Shown in pieces: positions 1-7,936 of a stretch of DNA of 64,000 bases. The notes beneath the pieces are model-generated. The model did not search any database and had not been told where the DNA came from. It was given only the letters and a program-made list of their open reading frames with translations. The DNA comes from JAFDCJ01 sp964527835 (GTDB lineage: Bacteria; Desulfobacterota; Desulfobacteria; Desulfobacterales; JAFDCJ01), in NCBI GenBank assembly GCA_964527835.1, contig CAZGNV010000004.1:71976-135975 (forward strand), given 5' to 3'. The number at the start of each line of letters is the position of its first letter. Position 1 is the stretch's first letter. The translations under genes were made by a program, and so were the position numbers.

Positions 1-575
1 AGGGTTCCGACGGCAGGATCCTGGGTTTTGATGTTGCCGATTATGACGAAGCCCGGGGGGCCGTGGATGAGATTGTCAAAGATTATGCCGCCATTGATGT
101 GCTGGTCAACAACGCCGGCATTACCGCGGACGGCCTGTTTATCATGATGCCCCGCAAAGACTGGCATGCAGTGATCGATGTCAGCCTGAGCGGGTTTTAC
201 AACGTGACCAAGCCGGTGCTTGAAAAAATGATCCGCCGCAAAAGCGGAGCGGTGGTTTCCATCGCATCGGTGGCGGGGCTGATCGGCAACCGGGGCCAGG
301 CCAACTACTCGGCAGCCAAAGCCGGGCTGATCGGCGCCAGCCGGGCGGTGGCCTCCGAAGTCGCGCGGCTGGGCATCCGGGTCAATGTGGTCGCCCCCGG
401 GCTCATCGAGACGGACATGATCAAGGAGGCCCCCGTGGACAATATCAAGGCCCTGATTCCCATGGCGCGCATCGGCGAGCCGCGGGAGGTGGCGCGGGTG
501 GTACGGTTTCTGTGCTCCGATGATGCGTCCTATGTGACCGGGCAGGTCATATCGGTCAATGGCGGCATGTTCTAG
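1..575 (+). CDS. fabG: 3-oxoacyl-ACP reductase (SDR), 5' truncated by window edge
   Basis: A short-chain dehydrogenase/reductase that probably reduces a 3-oxoacyl-ACP with NADPH. The frame is open from base 3, so the true start and the Rossmann glycine motif lie upstream of the window. Visible motifs are NNAG, a Ser-Ile-Ala-Ser stretch and the catalytic YSAAK, followed by RVNVVAPGLIETDM and a C-terminal SYVTGQVISVNGG, all typical of FabG. It lies in an acyl-chain cluster with LolA-like and lipoprotein genes downstream, which is the arrangement of the dedicated ketoreductase of aryl-polyene clusters (ApeQ role). Whether it serves primary fatty acid synthesis or the specialised cluster cannot be decided here. 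The family is certain; the pathway is inferred. Confidence 0.9.
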   Translation, partial: GSDGRILGFDVADYDEARGAVDEIVKDYAAIDVLVNNAGITADGLFIMMPRKDWHAVIDVSLSGFYNVTKPVLEKMIRRKSGAVVSIASVAGLIGNRGQANYSAAKAGLIGASRAVASEVARLGIRVNVVAPGLIETDMIKEAPVDNIKALIPMARIGEPREVARVVRFLCSDDASYVTGQVISVNGGMF

Positions 576-718
576 AAGTGGTTGCAATGTCGCGTCTAAT
601 ACTCGATAGCGGCGTTGTCCCGAGAATTTAAATGCTCACGTACTGCGTGTACGCTCCGCTTTAAATTCTCGAGACGCCTTGCTCTCGAGCATGATCCGGG
701 GCACTGCAACCACTTCTA
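573..718. repeat. 146-bp imperfect palindrome (MITE-like) between fabG and lolA-like gene
   Basis: The ends are perfect 14-bp inverted repeats: TAGAAGTGGTTGCA at 573-586 and TGCAACCACTTCTA at 705-718. The left end includes the stop codon of the upstream reductase. An inner perfect pair, CGAGAATTTAAA at 621-632 and TTTAAATTCTCG at 660-671, flanks a 27-bp centre. No coding sequence is visible inside. It could fold into a long hairpin in RNA or DNA. A non-autonomous mobile element or a processing/termination structure are both possible. Confidence 0.65.
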
Positions 719-736
719 ACTGGAAATTTCACCATA

Positions 737-1354
737 ATGAAGCATTTACAAAAAGTGCATTGTGTTTTAAGTGCAACCCTGCTTGTCGCGGCGGTTTTGT
801 GTATGGGGTGGGCGGACAGCTGGCAGGGGCTCAAGGCCGGTGCCGGCAAGCTGAGCACAGTTCAGGCGCAGTTTGTCCAGCAAAAGCACATGAAGATTCT
901 TGCCCGGCCGCTGGTGTCAAAGGGCATCATGTATTTTCGCGCTCCGGCCTCGCTGCGCTGGGAATACCGCGAGCCGGTGACAAGTATTTTGCTTTTGCAC
1001 CAAGGAAACACCAGGCGTTATGTCGAAAAAGACGGACAGCTGGTGGAAGACGCCTCGGCCCACCTGCAGTCAATGCAGATGGTGGTCCAGCAAATCAGCG
1101 CTTGGATGAGCGGGCGCTTTGACGAAAACCCGGCATTTGCCGCCACCCTGGCGGCCGGGCGCAAAATCGTGCTCGTCCCCCGTGACAAGTCCTTTGCCCG
1201 GCTCATCAAGCGCATTGAAATCCTCCTGGCCGACCAGCCGGGGGTCATTCAATCGGTGATGATTTATGAAAGCCGGGATTCCTACACCCGGCTGTTGTTC
1301 GAAAATGCGGTGCTGAATCAGCCCCTGGACGATCTCATTTTCCGGAAGAAATGA
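737..1354 (+). CDS. LolA-like outer-membrane lipoprotein carrier family protein
   Basis: 205 residues with an N-terminal signal peptide (a hydrophobic run at about residues 10-25) and a LolA-type body, including a Val-Gln-Ala-Gln-Phe-Val-Gln-Gln segment and FRAPASLRWEY near residues 60-70, typical of the open beta-barrel family. LolA ferries lipoproteins across the periplasm. In aryl-polyene clusters a LolA paralogue (ApeL role) is thought to ferry the lipid product. The stop codon is directly followed by the ATG of the next gene, so the two are coupled. The ribosome binding site is weak. A cluster-dedicated carrier is more likely than the housekeeping LolA because of the neighbours. The fold assignment is good; the cargo is inferred. 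Confidence 0.75.
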   Translation: MKHLQKVHCVLSATLLVAAVLCMGWADSWQGLKAGAGKLSTVQAQFVQQKHMKILARPLVSKGIMYFRAPASLRWEYREPVTSILLLHQGNTRRYVEKDGQLVEDASAHLQSMQMVVQQISAWMSGRFDENPAFAATLAAGRKIVLVPRDKSFARLIKRIEILLADQPGVIQSVMIYESRDSYTRLLFENAVLNQPLDDLIFRKK

Positions 1355-2014
1355 ATGCAGCGGTTTTTCTTTTTACCAGTGGTCCTGCTTGTGATTTTTT
1401 CCTGCAGCGGTCTGCCCCGGGTGTACTCCACCGGCGGGAAGGATGGGCCTCAGATCCGGCGGGCGTGTGAGGCGGTATTTCCCAGCGGCAAATGGCAGCT
1501 TTTGCACTCCATCGAAACCAGCCTGCCGGGCGGCCGCAAGGGGTTTGTGATGGGGTTGAGCGTCATTTCGCCGGCTGACGGATCCGTGCACAGCGTCATC
1601 ATGACCATGGAGGGGCTGGTGCTTTTCGATGCCGCCGATGACGGCCGGCTGGTCGTCAAGCGGGCGGTGGCCCCCTTTGATGCGGACAATTTCGCCGCCG
1701 GGCTGATCAATGACGTCCGGCTGATGTTTTTCAGACCCCGCGAGGCACCGGTTGAGACCGGAAGGCTGGAAAACGGGGCTTCCGTATGCCGGTACCGGCG
1801 CTCGGACGGGCACATCGTCGATGTCATCTCCGGCCAGGACGGTAGCTGGGAAATACGGCAATACGATCGGCAGCTGCGCATGATTCGCAATGTAACAGGT
1901 TCTGGGCCGACGGAGAATGCGGGAATTTTTAAGCGCATCGAGCTTGTCGCCCGGGGCCCGTCCCGCTACGCCCTGGCCATGGACCTGGTGGAAGCCGTAC
2001 AGTTAAAAAAATAA
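1355..2014 (+). CDS. Putative outer-membrane lipoprotein (DUF3261-like)
   Basis: 219 residues. The N-terminus is a lipoprotein signal: a hydrophobic run, then Ile-Phe-Ser-Cys with the likely lipidated cysteine at residue 17. Phe at -2 is unusual for a lipobox. The rest is a soluble beta-rich domain without motifs I can name. Position (immediately after the LolA-like gene, ATG abutting its stop) and size match the DUF3261 lipoprotein of aryl-polyene clusters (ApeN role), which sits beside the LolA homologue. I could not confirm the domain by alignment, so the family is a positional inference while the lipoprotein character is read from the sequence. Confidence 0.55.
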   Translation: MQRFFFLPVVLLVIFSCSGLPRVYSTGGKDGPQIRRACEAVFPSGKWQLLHSIETSLPGGRKGFVMGLSVISPADGSVHSVIMTMEGLVLFDAADDGRLVVKRAVAPFDADNFAAGLINDVRLMFFRPREAPVETGRLENGASVCRYRRSDGHIVDVISGQDGSWEIRQYDRQLRMIRNVTGSGPTENAGIFKRIELVARGPSRYALAMDLVEAVQLKK

Positions 2015-2088
2015 AGGCTAAAATTCCAACAGCAGGGCAACGAAGCACTTGTTTTTTCATCAATTCAAAAACAAAAACGGGTTTATTT

Positions 2089-3360
2089 GTGAAATTTAAG
2101 CTCATTTATCCAAAATGGCCGAAGCTCGAGCGGCAAACCGAATTTCATCTGCCGCCCCATGGGCCGGTGGTTTTTGCCGCCACCCTGCCCGATGACGTGC
2201 AAGTCGAATTTGTCGACGAGAACCTGGAAGCGCTTGATTTTGACGATCCGATGGACTTGGTGGGGATTTCCATGATGCTGACCGCCCAGGTCAAACGCGG
2301 CTGGGAAATTGCCGACACCTATCGGCAAAAAGGCGTCCCGGTCATCTGCGGCGGCATTGCCGCCATGCTGCACGCCGAAGAGACCAGGGGCCATGCGGAC
2401 AGCGTTTTTCTCGGCGAGGCCGAGGGCCGCATGGAGGAGGTTCTGGCGGATTTTAAAAAGGGGCGGCTCAAACCGGTTTACGACTACCTGGAGGATCGGC
2501 CGCCCATCGAAACCGTGGGCCCGGCCCGGCGCGACATCCTTAATAAGGACCTCTACAATTACAAGGGCATCCAGATGGTGGATCTGGTGCACGCTTCCCG
2601 GGGCTGCCGGTTTTCCTGCTATCCCTGTGCTGTGGCTTACCTGGGCGGCAGAAAATTCAGGCCGCGCCCGGTGGACCGGGCGGTTGAAGAGATGGCCGGC
2701 ATTGACAACAACCGCCTGTTTCTGGTGGACAATTCCCTGGCCCAGGATACGCGCTGGGAAATGGAGCTGTTCCGCGCCATGATCCCCCTGAGAAAAAAAT
2801 GGTGCAGCCATCCCATCGAGGACAAGCCGGAGGTGCTCGAGCTGGCCGCCCGGGCCGGCGCGTGGTACGTCTACCAGGCGGTTTTCGACACTTCGGATTA
2901 CATCCGGCAGCGCATCGAACGCTACCACGATCACGGCATCGGGGTGGAAGGCACCATCCTGCTGGGCCTGGACCATCACACCGAAGACAGCATCAAGCGG
3001 CTGATTGATTTTTTGCTGGAAATCGAACTGGATACCGCCGAGTTCACGGTGCTCACGCCTTTTCCCCATACCAAGGCCTATGACGATCTGAAGCAGCAGG
3101 GCCGGATATTTTCCTACGACTGGAATGACTATACGGCTGACAAGGTCGTCTACCATCCCCGGCACATGTCGGCCGAGCGGCTGCAGGAATTATTTTACTA
3201 CGCCTGGGATGCATTTTACGCCGATGAGTCCCAGGAATTGAAAATGTTCAAGCTGTTTCATCGGGTGGTGCAAAAGGAGATGGCCGACGGTACGTTCCGG
3301 CCCCGCGACCGGGCGCTGGCATCCCGCGCATTTGGCAAAAAGATCTGCCCCGCAATTTGA
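2089..3360 (+). CDS. B12-binding-type radical SAM protein
   Basis: 423 residues. Residues 1-125 look like a cobalamin-binding-type Rossmann domain, with a Gly-Gly-Ile-Ala-Ala segment at about 88-92. The radical SAM core follows with the cluster motif CRFSCYPC (Cys173, Cys177, Cys180), the canonical CX3CX2C that binds the 4Fe-4S/SAM centre. The C-terminal part (to about 330) carries the usual TPFPHTKAYDDL segment of the hopanoid/lipid-modifying B12 radical SAM group. It starts with GTG without an obvious Shine-Dalgarno site. Located in a lipid cluster, it may methylate, cyclise or otherwise modify an unactivated carbon of the acyl product. The substrate is unknown. A second enzyme of the same class is encoded at 5616-7118. 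Confidence 0.8.
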   Translation: MKFKLIYPKWPKLERQTEFHLPPHGPVVFAATLPDDVQVEFVDENLEALDFDDPMDLVGISMMLTAQVKRGWEIADTYRQKGVPVICGGIAAMLHAEETRGHADSVFLGEAEGRMEEVLADFKKGRLKPVYDYLEDRPPIETVGPARRDILNKDLYNYKGIQMVDLVHASRGCRFSCYPCAVAYLGGRKFRPRPVDRAVEEMAGIDNNRLFLVDNSLAQDTRWEMELFRAMIPLRKKWCSHPIEDKPEVLELAARAGAWYVYQAVFDTSDYIRQRIERYHDHGIGVEGTILLGLDHHTEDSIKRLIDFLLEIELDTAEFTVLTPFPHTKAYDDLKQQGRIFSYDWNDYTADKVVYHPRHMSAERLQELFYYAWDAFYADESQELKMFKLFHRVVQKEMADGTFRPRDRALASRAFGKKICPAI

Positions 3361-3386
3361 AACAACAACCGATTCAACGGGATGAA

Positions 3387-4409
3387 ATGACAAGCGAGAA
3401 AAATGATAAACCTGCATCCGAAATAACCCGCAGAGATTTTATCCGGTATTCCGGTGTGGTCGGCGGAGCTTTATTTTTTGGTTTACACGGAGATTTGGCT
3501 ATGTCCGATCCAAATAAAAGTCGCGTTGCCCTGGTCAGTACCCAAAATCGCAAAACCGGAGTTGCTGCAAGCATTCGGGCACTGGATCTCAATCCGGTTA
3601 AGAATAAGGATGTACTGATCAAGCCCAATTTCAACACGGCGGATCACGCTCCGGGATCCACTCACAACGATACCCTGGTGGCCCTGGTGGAGGAAGCCTG
3701 GAAGATGGGAGCCAAAACGGTCAGCCTGGGGGAGCGCAGCTATCCGCCCACCCGTGAAGTTATGGCCCAAAAGGGCATCATCCCATTAATGGAAAAGCTG
3801 GATGTCACCATCATCGATTTTGACGAGCTGGCAGCAAAGGACTGGATCAAGGTTGACGCTAAAGATTCCCACTGGCAGGACGGATTCCGGGTGGCCCGGC
3901 CGGTTCTGGAGTCGGAGTGTCTGATTTCCACCTGCTGTCTGAAAACCCATCAGTTCGGCGGGGTGTTTACCATGTCGCTCAAACTTCATGTGGGGGTAGT
4001 CCCCACCACGCGGCACGGCTATCATTATATGCGCGAACTGCATTCATCTCCCCATCAACGGAAGTTGATTGCTGAACTGAACGCCCCCTTTACACCGGCC
4101 CTCATTGTCCTGGACGGCATCGATGCTTTTGTCGACGGTGGTCCGGCCAGCGGAAAACGTGCCAGGGGCAATGTTTTTCTCGCTGCCACCGATCGGGTGG
4201 CCATTGATGCTGTCGGGCTGGCGGTCTTAAAATCGCTGGGAAGCAACGATCAAATCATGAACACCAAGATTTTCGATCAGGAACAGATTGCCCGGGCGGC
4301 GCAATTAGGGCTGGGAGCGTCATCCCCGTCGCAAATCGAGGTGCTTGCCGCAGGAGAGCAAAGCCGTGCATACCGAAATCGGGTGGTTAAAATTCTTAGC
4401 CAAGGCTGA
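3387..4409 (+). CDS. DUF362 family protein with Tat-type signal
   Basis: 340 residues from the ATG at 3387. A TTG at 3357, overlapping the upstream stop codon, would add ten residues and could couple translation. The N-terminus has a twin-arginine motif, TRRDFIRYSG, before a short hydrophobic stretch, so export of a folded protein is likely. The body matches DUF362: a KPNFN motif, an LISTCCLKTHQFGG region and a C-terminal segment with DGIDAFVDGGPASGK. There is no added ferredoxin domain. DUF362 proteins are of unknown activity; some act near radical SAM or Fe-S proteins. The 3' end overlaps the convergent gene by 14 bp. Its presence in the cluster is consistent, but no reaction can be assigned. 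Confidence 0.7.
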   Translation: MTSEKNDKPASEITRRDFIRYSGVVGGALFFGLHGDLAMSDPNKSRVALVSTQNRKTGVAASIRALDLNPVKNKDVLIKPNFNTADHAPGSTHNDTLVALVEEAWKMGAKTVSLGERSYPPTREVMAQKGIIPLMEKLDVTIIDFDELAAKDWIKVDAKDSHWQDGFRVARPVLESECLISTCCLKTHQFGGVFTMSLKLHVGVVPTTRHGYHYMRELHSSPHQRKLIAELNAPFTPALIVLDGIDAFVDGGPASGKRARGNVFLAATDRVAIDAVGLAVLKSLGSNDQIMNTKIFDQEQIARAAQLGLGASSPSQIEVLAAGEQSRAYRNRVVKILSQG

Positions 4410-5013
4410 CGCGCTTTGGAGGGCTCCAGTAAAGGCAGGCATTGACTTCGTACCATGCGAGGCCGGTGGTCAGGGGCCCCCGGGTGCAGGGGCTGATGAT
4501 GCCGCAGACAACAAAAAGATCAATCACCGCATGCAGATCCAGGGAAAGTTTAAGTGGTTGCATGATGGCCCCCATGAGCCCGGCTTCGACGGTATAAGAC
4601 GGCGCATGGCGTTTGAGGTGCCGGAAAAATTGAACCAGAGCTTCGATGTGATCTCCGGCTTCGGCGGCCAGTGATTCTTGCACCGCCCTTTCAGGGTCCA
4701 GGGTGCCGGTTTGCCCGGCGTTTTCCACCAGCTTGCGCGCCACCGGCGGCATAAAATAGGTTTCTCCGGCGCCCAGGGCAAGAATCCGGTCTTCCCAGGC
4801 CGGGCTTTGGCCGGATTTTACGGGGATCAGCAGGCGTTCTTCAAAGGCCGTCAAGATGCAATCATTTATCTGATGCGGTGGCAGGTCAATAGTTTCATAG
4901 GATATGACTTCTGCACCCATTGCGGTTGCCAGCAGTCTGGCCAGGTTGGCGGCTTCCTTTTGCTGAAGCTGGGATCGCAGTGCCGTTTCAAGATGGTGGA
5001 TTCTTTTTATCAT
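4396..5013 (-). CDS. Uncharacterised protein, tandem paralogue B
   Basis: 205 residues, no signal peptide and no recognised domain. It is related to the upstream neighbour (5010-5615). Shared landmarks are LLIPV near residue 60, a Glu/Trp-Asp-Arg-Ile/Val pattern, Ala-Gly-Glu-Thr/Met-Tyr, a Thr-Gly-Thr after about 100 residues, and a C-terminal Gly-Ile-Ile-Ser-Pro then Tyr-Glu-Val-Asn. The start codon overlaps the preceding stop (ATGA), so the pair is translationally coupled. It is the last gene of the minus-strand arm and overlaps the DUF362 gene tail to tail. It lacks the longer Gly-rich segment of its sister and seems more diverged. Function unknown. Confidence 0.65.
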   Translation of the reverse strand: MIKRIHHLETALRSQLQQKEAANLARLLATAMGAEVISYETIDLPPHQINDCILTAFEERLLIPVKSGQSPAWEDRILALGAGETYFMPPVARKLVENAGQTGTLDPERAVQESLAAEAGDHIEALVQFFRHLKRHAPSYTVEAGLMGAIMQPLKLSLDLHAVIDLFVVCGIISPCTRGPLTTGLAWYEVNACLYWSPPKRVSLG

Positions 5014-5615
5014 GGCCGTTGCGGCCCCGGATAGACGCTGGGGTTGACTTCATATAGCGGGGCTTTGGTTCTGGCCACCGGTTCGATGGCGGCCAGCTTC
5101 GGGCTGATAATGCCGCCGCCCTTCAAAATCGCAATCATGGCGCCGGTTTTGTCTTTGATTCCGGCTTTGAGGCAGGCGGCATTGATGGCCGCCGCACCGA
5201 TGGTATAATTGACGGCTCGCCCGGTGATTGCCGCGACCAGCGGCGGCATTTTCTGCCAGTCCGGCTCCCCCATGTCCCGGTACAAAGACAGAACAGCCCC
5301 CGGGATGTTCCACGTTCCGGTGGCAGCCGCCACCTCGATCAGGTAGCGGGAGATGTTCGGTTTTTCATACATCTCACCCGCTTCCATCCTCATCACCCGG
5401 TTGTCCCATTCGCTGCACTGGGAGGCCGCCACGGGTATCAGCAGCTTCCAGTCCCACGCAAACAGCAGCAGTTCCTCGATGTCCCGGGGTTCAATTTTCC
5501 GGATGTCCTCAAATGCAATCGTGGGCTGGCGACAGGCAGCCATTAAAACATCGGCAAGCCCGGGAGGCATTTTTTCACCATAGCGGGCGTAAAACGCGCT
5601 GGACAGATGCTGCAT
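5010..5615 (-). CDS. Uncharacterised protein, tandem paralogue A
   Basis: 201 residues, mostly helical in appearance, with no signal peptide and no known motif. Features are LLFAWDWKLLIPV near residue 50, an MEAGEMYEKP segment near 80, and a C-terminal ILKGGGIISPK with Tyr-Glu-Val-Asn-Pro close to the end. The paralogue downstream keeps the same landmarks, which points to tandem duplication. The ATG abuts the stop codon of the radical SAM gene at 5616 with no gap. Tight coupling to that enzyme suggests a partner or substrate-recognition role, but this is inference from position only. Confidence 0.65.
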   Translation of the reverse strand: MQHLSSAFYARYGEKMPPGLADVLMAACRQPTIAFEDIRKIEPRDIEELLLFAWDWKLLIPVAASQCSEWDNRVMRMEAGEMYEKPNISRYLIEVAAATGTWNIPGAVLSLYRDMGEPDWQKMPPLVAAITGRAVNYTIGAAAINAACLKAGIKDKTGAMIAILKGGGIISPKLAAIEPVARTKAPLYEVNPSVYPGPQRP

Positions 5616-7118
5616 TTAATATTCCCCGATGGCGGCTTCCAGATCCCGGAAAACGTTGACGGTTTTCTGCCGCTGGATGACCCGCTCGTAGCGTCCCTGC
5701 CAGCCGTATTTTTTCAGGCTCCGCCCGATGACAATCTTGGCCGCCGGCCGAAAAGCGTAGCGCCAGATGCCGGTCCACAGGGGGCCCCGGCTCCGGACGC
5801 GCTCCGAGGGCTCCCACCAGCCCAGCACCTTCTGGCGGTGATACCAGAACAGGTACTGCAGCCGATCGGAATCCAGGTGACGGGTTTTCACATTGGCCCA
5901 CATGCCGTTGTACCAGCGAAAGTCGTCCGGGTTGGTCACCAGCCCTTCGTCGATCAGGTGCCGGCGCATGCCGGTTTTGGGGTAGGGGGTCAGGATCTGG
6001 CAGTAGGCGGTGTCGGCCTGGACTTCCTTTAGAAAGCGGTAATTTTCGATGATGTCCGGTTCTTCGTCATCCGGAAAGCCGAAAATCATCCCTCCCACCA
6101 CCATGATGTCGTATTTGTGACACATCTGCACGGCTTTGCGGGAGGCCTCCACGATGTTGCCCTTGCCGGCGGTGGCCAGGTTTTTCCGGGAGGCGTTTTC
6201 AATTCCCAAAAAGACGGTTTTCACCCCGGCCAGCGACATTTTGCGCACCATCTCCTCGTTGCGGGACATGGAAATACAGTCGGCCTGGACCACCAGTTGC
6301 AGGTTTTGATATTCGCGGGCGATGATGGCATCGCAGATGGCGATGACCCGCTCGGGATCCAGCACCAGGTTGTCGTCGGCCACGAAAATCCAGTGGGTTT
6401 TACGGTTGTAGTAGATATCGTCAATGTCCGCCAGCACGCGCTCGATGGGAAAGGTGCGGAAGGTCCGGCCGTACATGTGCCGCATGCTGCAGTAGTTGCA
6501 GGTGCGGGTGCAGCCGCGGGAGGTTTCCATGACCTCGACCTTGGAGTTCATGATGTGGTAGCCCCAGGTCAGCCGCCGTTTGTCGCGGATGGGATGCTTC
6601 AGCCGCGCCAGGTCCAGCAGCTCGCCCTGGGCATTGTGCACGAAACGCCCGTTGCGCTTGTAGGACAGCGACGCAATGTCTTCCAGCCGGTCTTTGCCGG
6701 CCAGGGCGTTGACCAGCCGGCGGCAGGCTTTCTCGCCTTCGCCGCGGACGATAAAATCGATCAAAGCGGCTTCAGGAGAAGCCGCAATTTCTTCATGCAT
6801 CAGGGTGGCGTGATAGCCGCCGATGACGATTTTGACGTCAGGCAGCAGCTGTTTGATCAGGCGGATCAGCTTGACGCAGGTGTCGTACTGCCATGACATG
6901 GTGGACAGGCCCACCAGCTCGGGACGTATCTTGAGCAGGGTCCGGGTCAGGTATTTGACCAGCGTGCGGCGTTTGCGGATCAGGTCGATGAGAAAAACTT
7001 GGTGGCCGTCATCAATGTTGGCACCCACACTGGCAATGCCGCAATTGGGCATGTGAAAGGCGGCTTCATGCATGATGACCGGGGCCACGTCCGGCATGGA
7101 CATCAGGACAACTTTCAT
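5616..7118 (-). CDS. B12-binding-type radical SAM protein
   Basis: 500 residues. The N-terminal B12-binding-type domain (about 1-140) contains VGLSTMSWQY and an IVIGGYHAT segment. The radical SAM core has GCTRTCNYCS with Cys203, Cys207 and Cys210 in CX3CX2C spacing. The C-terminal part has ILTPYPKTGMRRHL and a basic tail. The architecture equals that of HpnP/HpnJ-like and other lipid- or secondary-metabolite-modifying enzymes. It sits between the PlsC-type acyltransferase (4-bp overlap) and the tandem unknown genes, within an acyl-chain cluster, so action on an acyl or polyene chain is plausible. The exact reaction is not predictable from sequence. Confidence 0.82.
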   Translation of the reverse strand: MKVVLMSMPDVAPVIMHEAAFHMPNCGIASVGANIDDGHQVFLIDLIRKRRTLVKYLTRTLLKIRPELVGLSTMSWQYDTCVKLIRLIKQLLPDVKIVIGGYHATLMHEEIAASPEAALIDFIVRGEGEKACRRLVNALAGKDRLEDIASLSYKRNGRFVHNAQGELLDLARLKHPIRDKRRLTWGYHIMNSKVEVMETSRGCTRTCNYCSMRHMYGRTFRTFPIERVLADIDDIYYNRKTHWIFVADDNLVLDPERVIAICDAIIAREYQNLQLVVQADCISMSRNEEMVRKMSLAGVKTVFLGIENASRKNLATAGKGNIVEASRKAVQMCHKYDIMVVGGMIFGFPDDEEPDIIENYRFLKEVQADTAYCQILTPYPKTGMRRHLIDEGLVTNPDDFRWYNGMWANVKTRHLDSDRLQYLFWYHRQKVLGWWEPSERVRSRGPLWTGIWRYAFRPAAKIVIGRSLKKYGWQGRYERVIQRQKTVNVFRDLEAAIGEY

Positions 7119-7933
7119 GATTTTTTCACTCCATCAGTATTTTTTGCAGTTTGGGATTCAAGCAGCCAGCGCACCCGGGCCATCAATTCAGCAACTGCAA
7201 ATGAGTCGCTATGGTAGTCCGGTTCAATACGGGCCAGCTGTTGAACGCGGATGGTATCGGTTGCGCAGGCGTTGAACAGAAACCGGCCGGGTTCAAACAG
7301 TTTGTCGGTGTTGTCAATTCGCAGGACGACAATCGGGGCCCGGCACAGTCGGGCGATTTTAAACGCTCCCTTGTTGAGGGGTCCGATGGTGCCGTCGCGG
7401 CTGCGGGTGCCTTCCGGGAAAATGAACAGATTGCCGCCCGAGGCCAGGTACGGCTCCATGGTTTCCATGCGCTGGATCATGACTTCCGCCAGCCGGCCTT
7501 CGGAAGCCGACGGAATGTATCCGGACCACAGCAGCATGCGGCCGAATATGGGCACCCTGAAAAAAGTGCTTTTGACAATGGTTTTGTGCCGCGCAAACAA
7601 CGAGATCAGCACCAGCGGATCCAGGTACGACAAATGGTTGCAGACAATCACCGCGCAGCGCAGCGACCGGATCTCATCGGGTATCCGCCATTTGTGCCCC
7701 GGAATCAGGATGCGGGCGACAAAAAAGAACCCCCGGTAGAACTTGTGGTTCAACCGCTGAAAGGCAAGCTCGCGGTTTTCGGCCACCAGCCAGGCGATCA
7801 GGTAGCGCGGGGAAAACAAAACCACAAAACCGAGGGTAAAATAAATCCAGATCCCCGCGGTGGCGCCAATATCCAACACCGGTTTCAGGAGGCGGCAGAA
7901 AAAATGCTGTTCGGATTTGTTATAATGGTTCAC
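7115..7933 (-). CDS. PlsC-type 1-acylglycerol-phosphate acyltransferase family protein
   Basis: 272 residues with a hydrophobic N-terminal third (about 25-50) that anchors it to the inner membrane. The acyltransferase blocks are present: NHLSYLD (His100, Asp105; HX4D catalytic pair) and FPEGTRSR for phosphate binding. It starts at a GTG three bases after the ketosynthase stop. The family transfers an acyl chain from ACP or CoA to a lysophospholipid-like acceptor. In aryl-polyene clusters the equivalent gene (ApeD role) probably attaches the chain to its lipid anchor. A second, LpxL-type acyltransferase in the same operon suggests a doubly acylated product. Confidence 0.82.
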   Translation of the reverse strand: MNHYNKSEQHFFCRLLKPVLDIGATAGIWIYFTLGFVVLFSPRYLIAWLVAENRELAFQRLNHKFYRGFFFVARILIPGHKWRIPDEIRSLRCAVIVCNHLSYLDPLVLISLFARHKTIVKSTFFRVPIFGRMLLWSGYIPSASEGRLAEVMIQRMETMEPYLASGGNLFIFPEGTRSRDGTIGPLNKGAFKIARLCRAPIVVLRIDNTDKLFEPGRFLFNACATDTIRVQQLARIEPDYHSDSFAVAELMARVRWLLESQTAKNTDGVKKS

Positions 7934-7936
7934 GGA

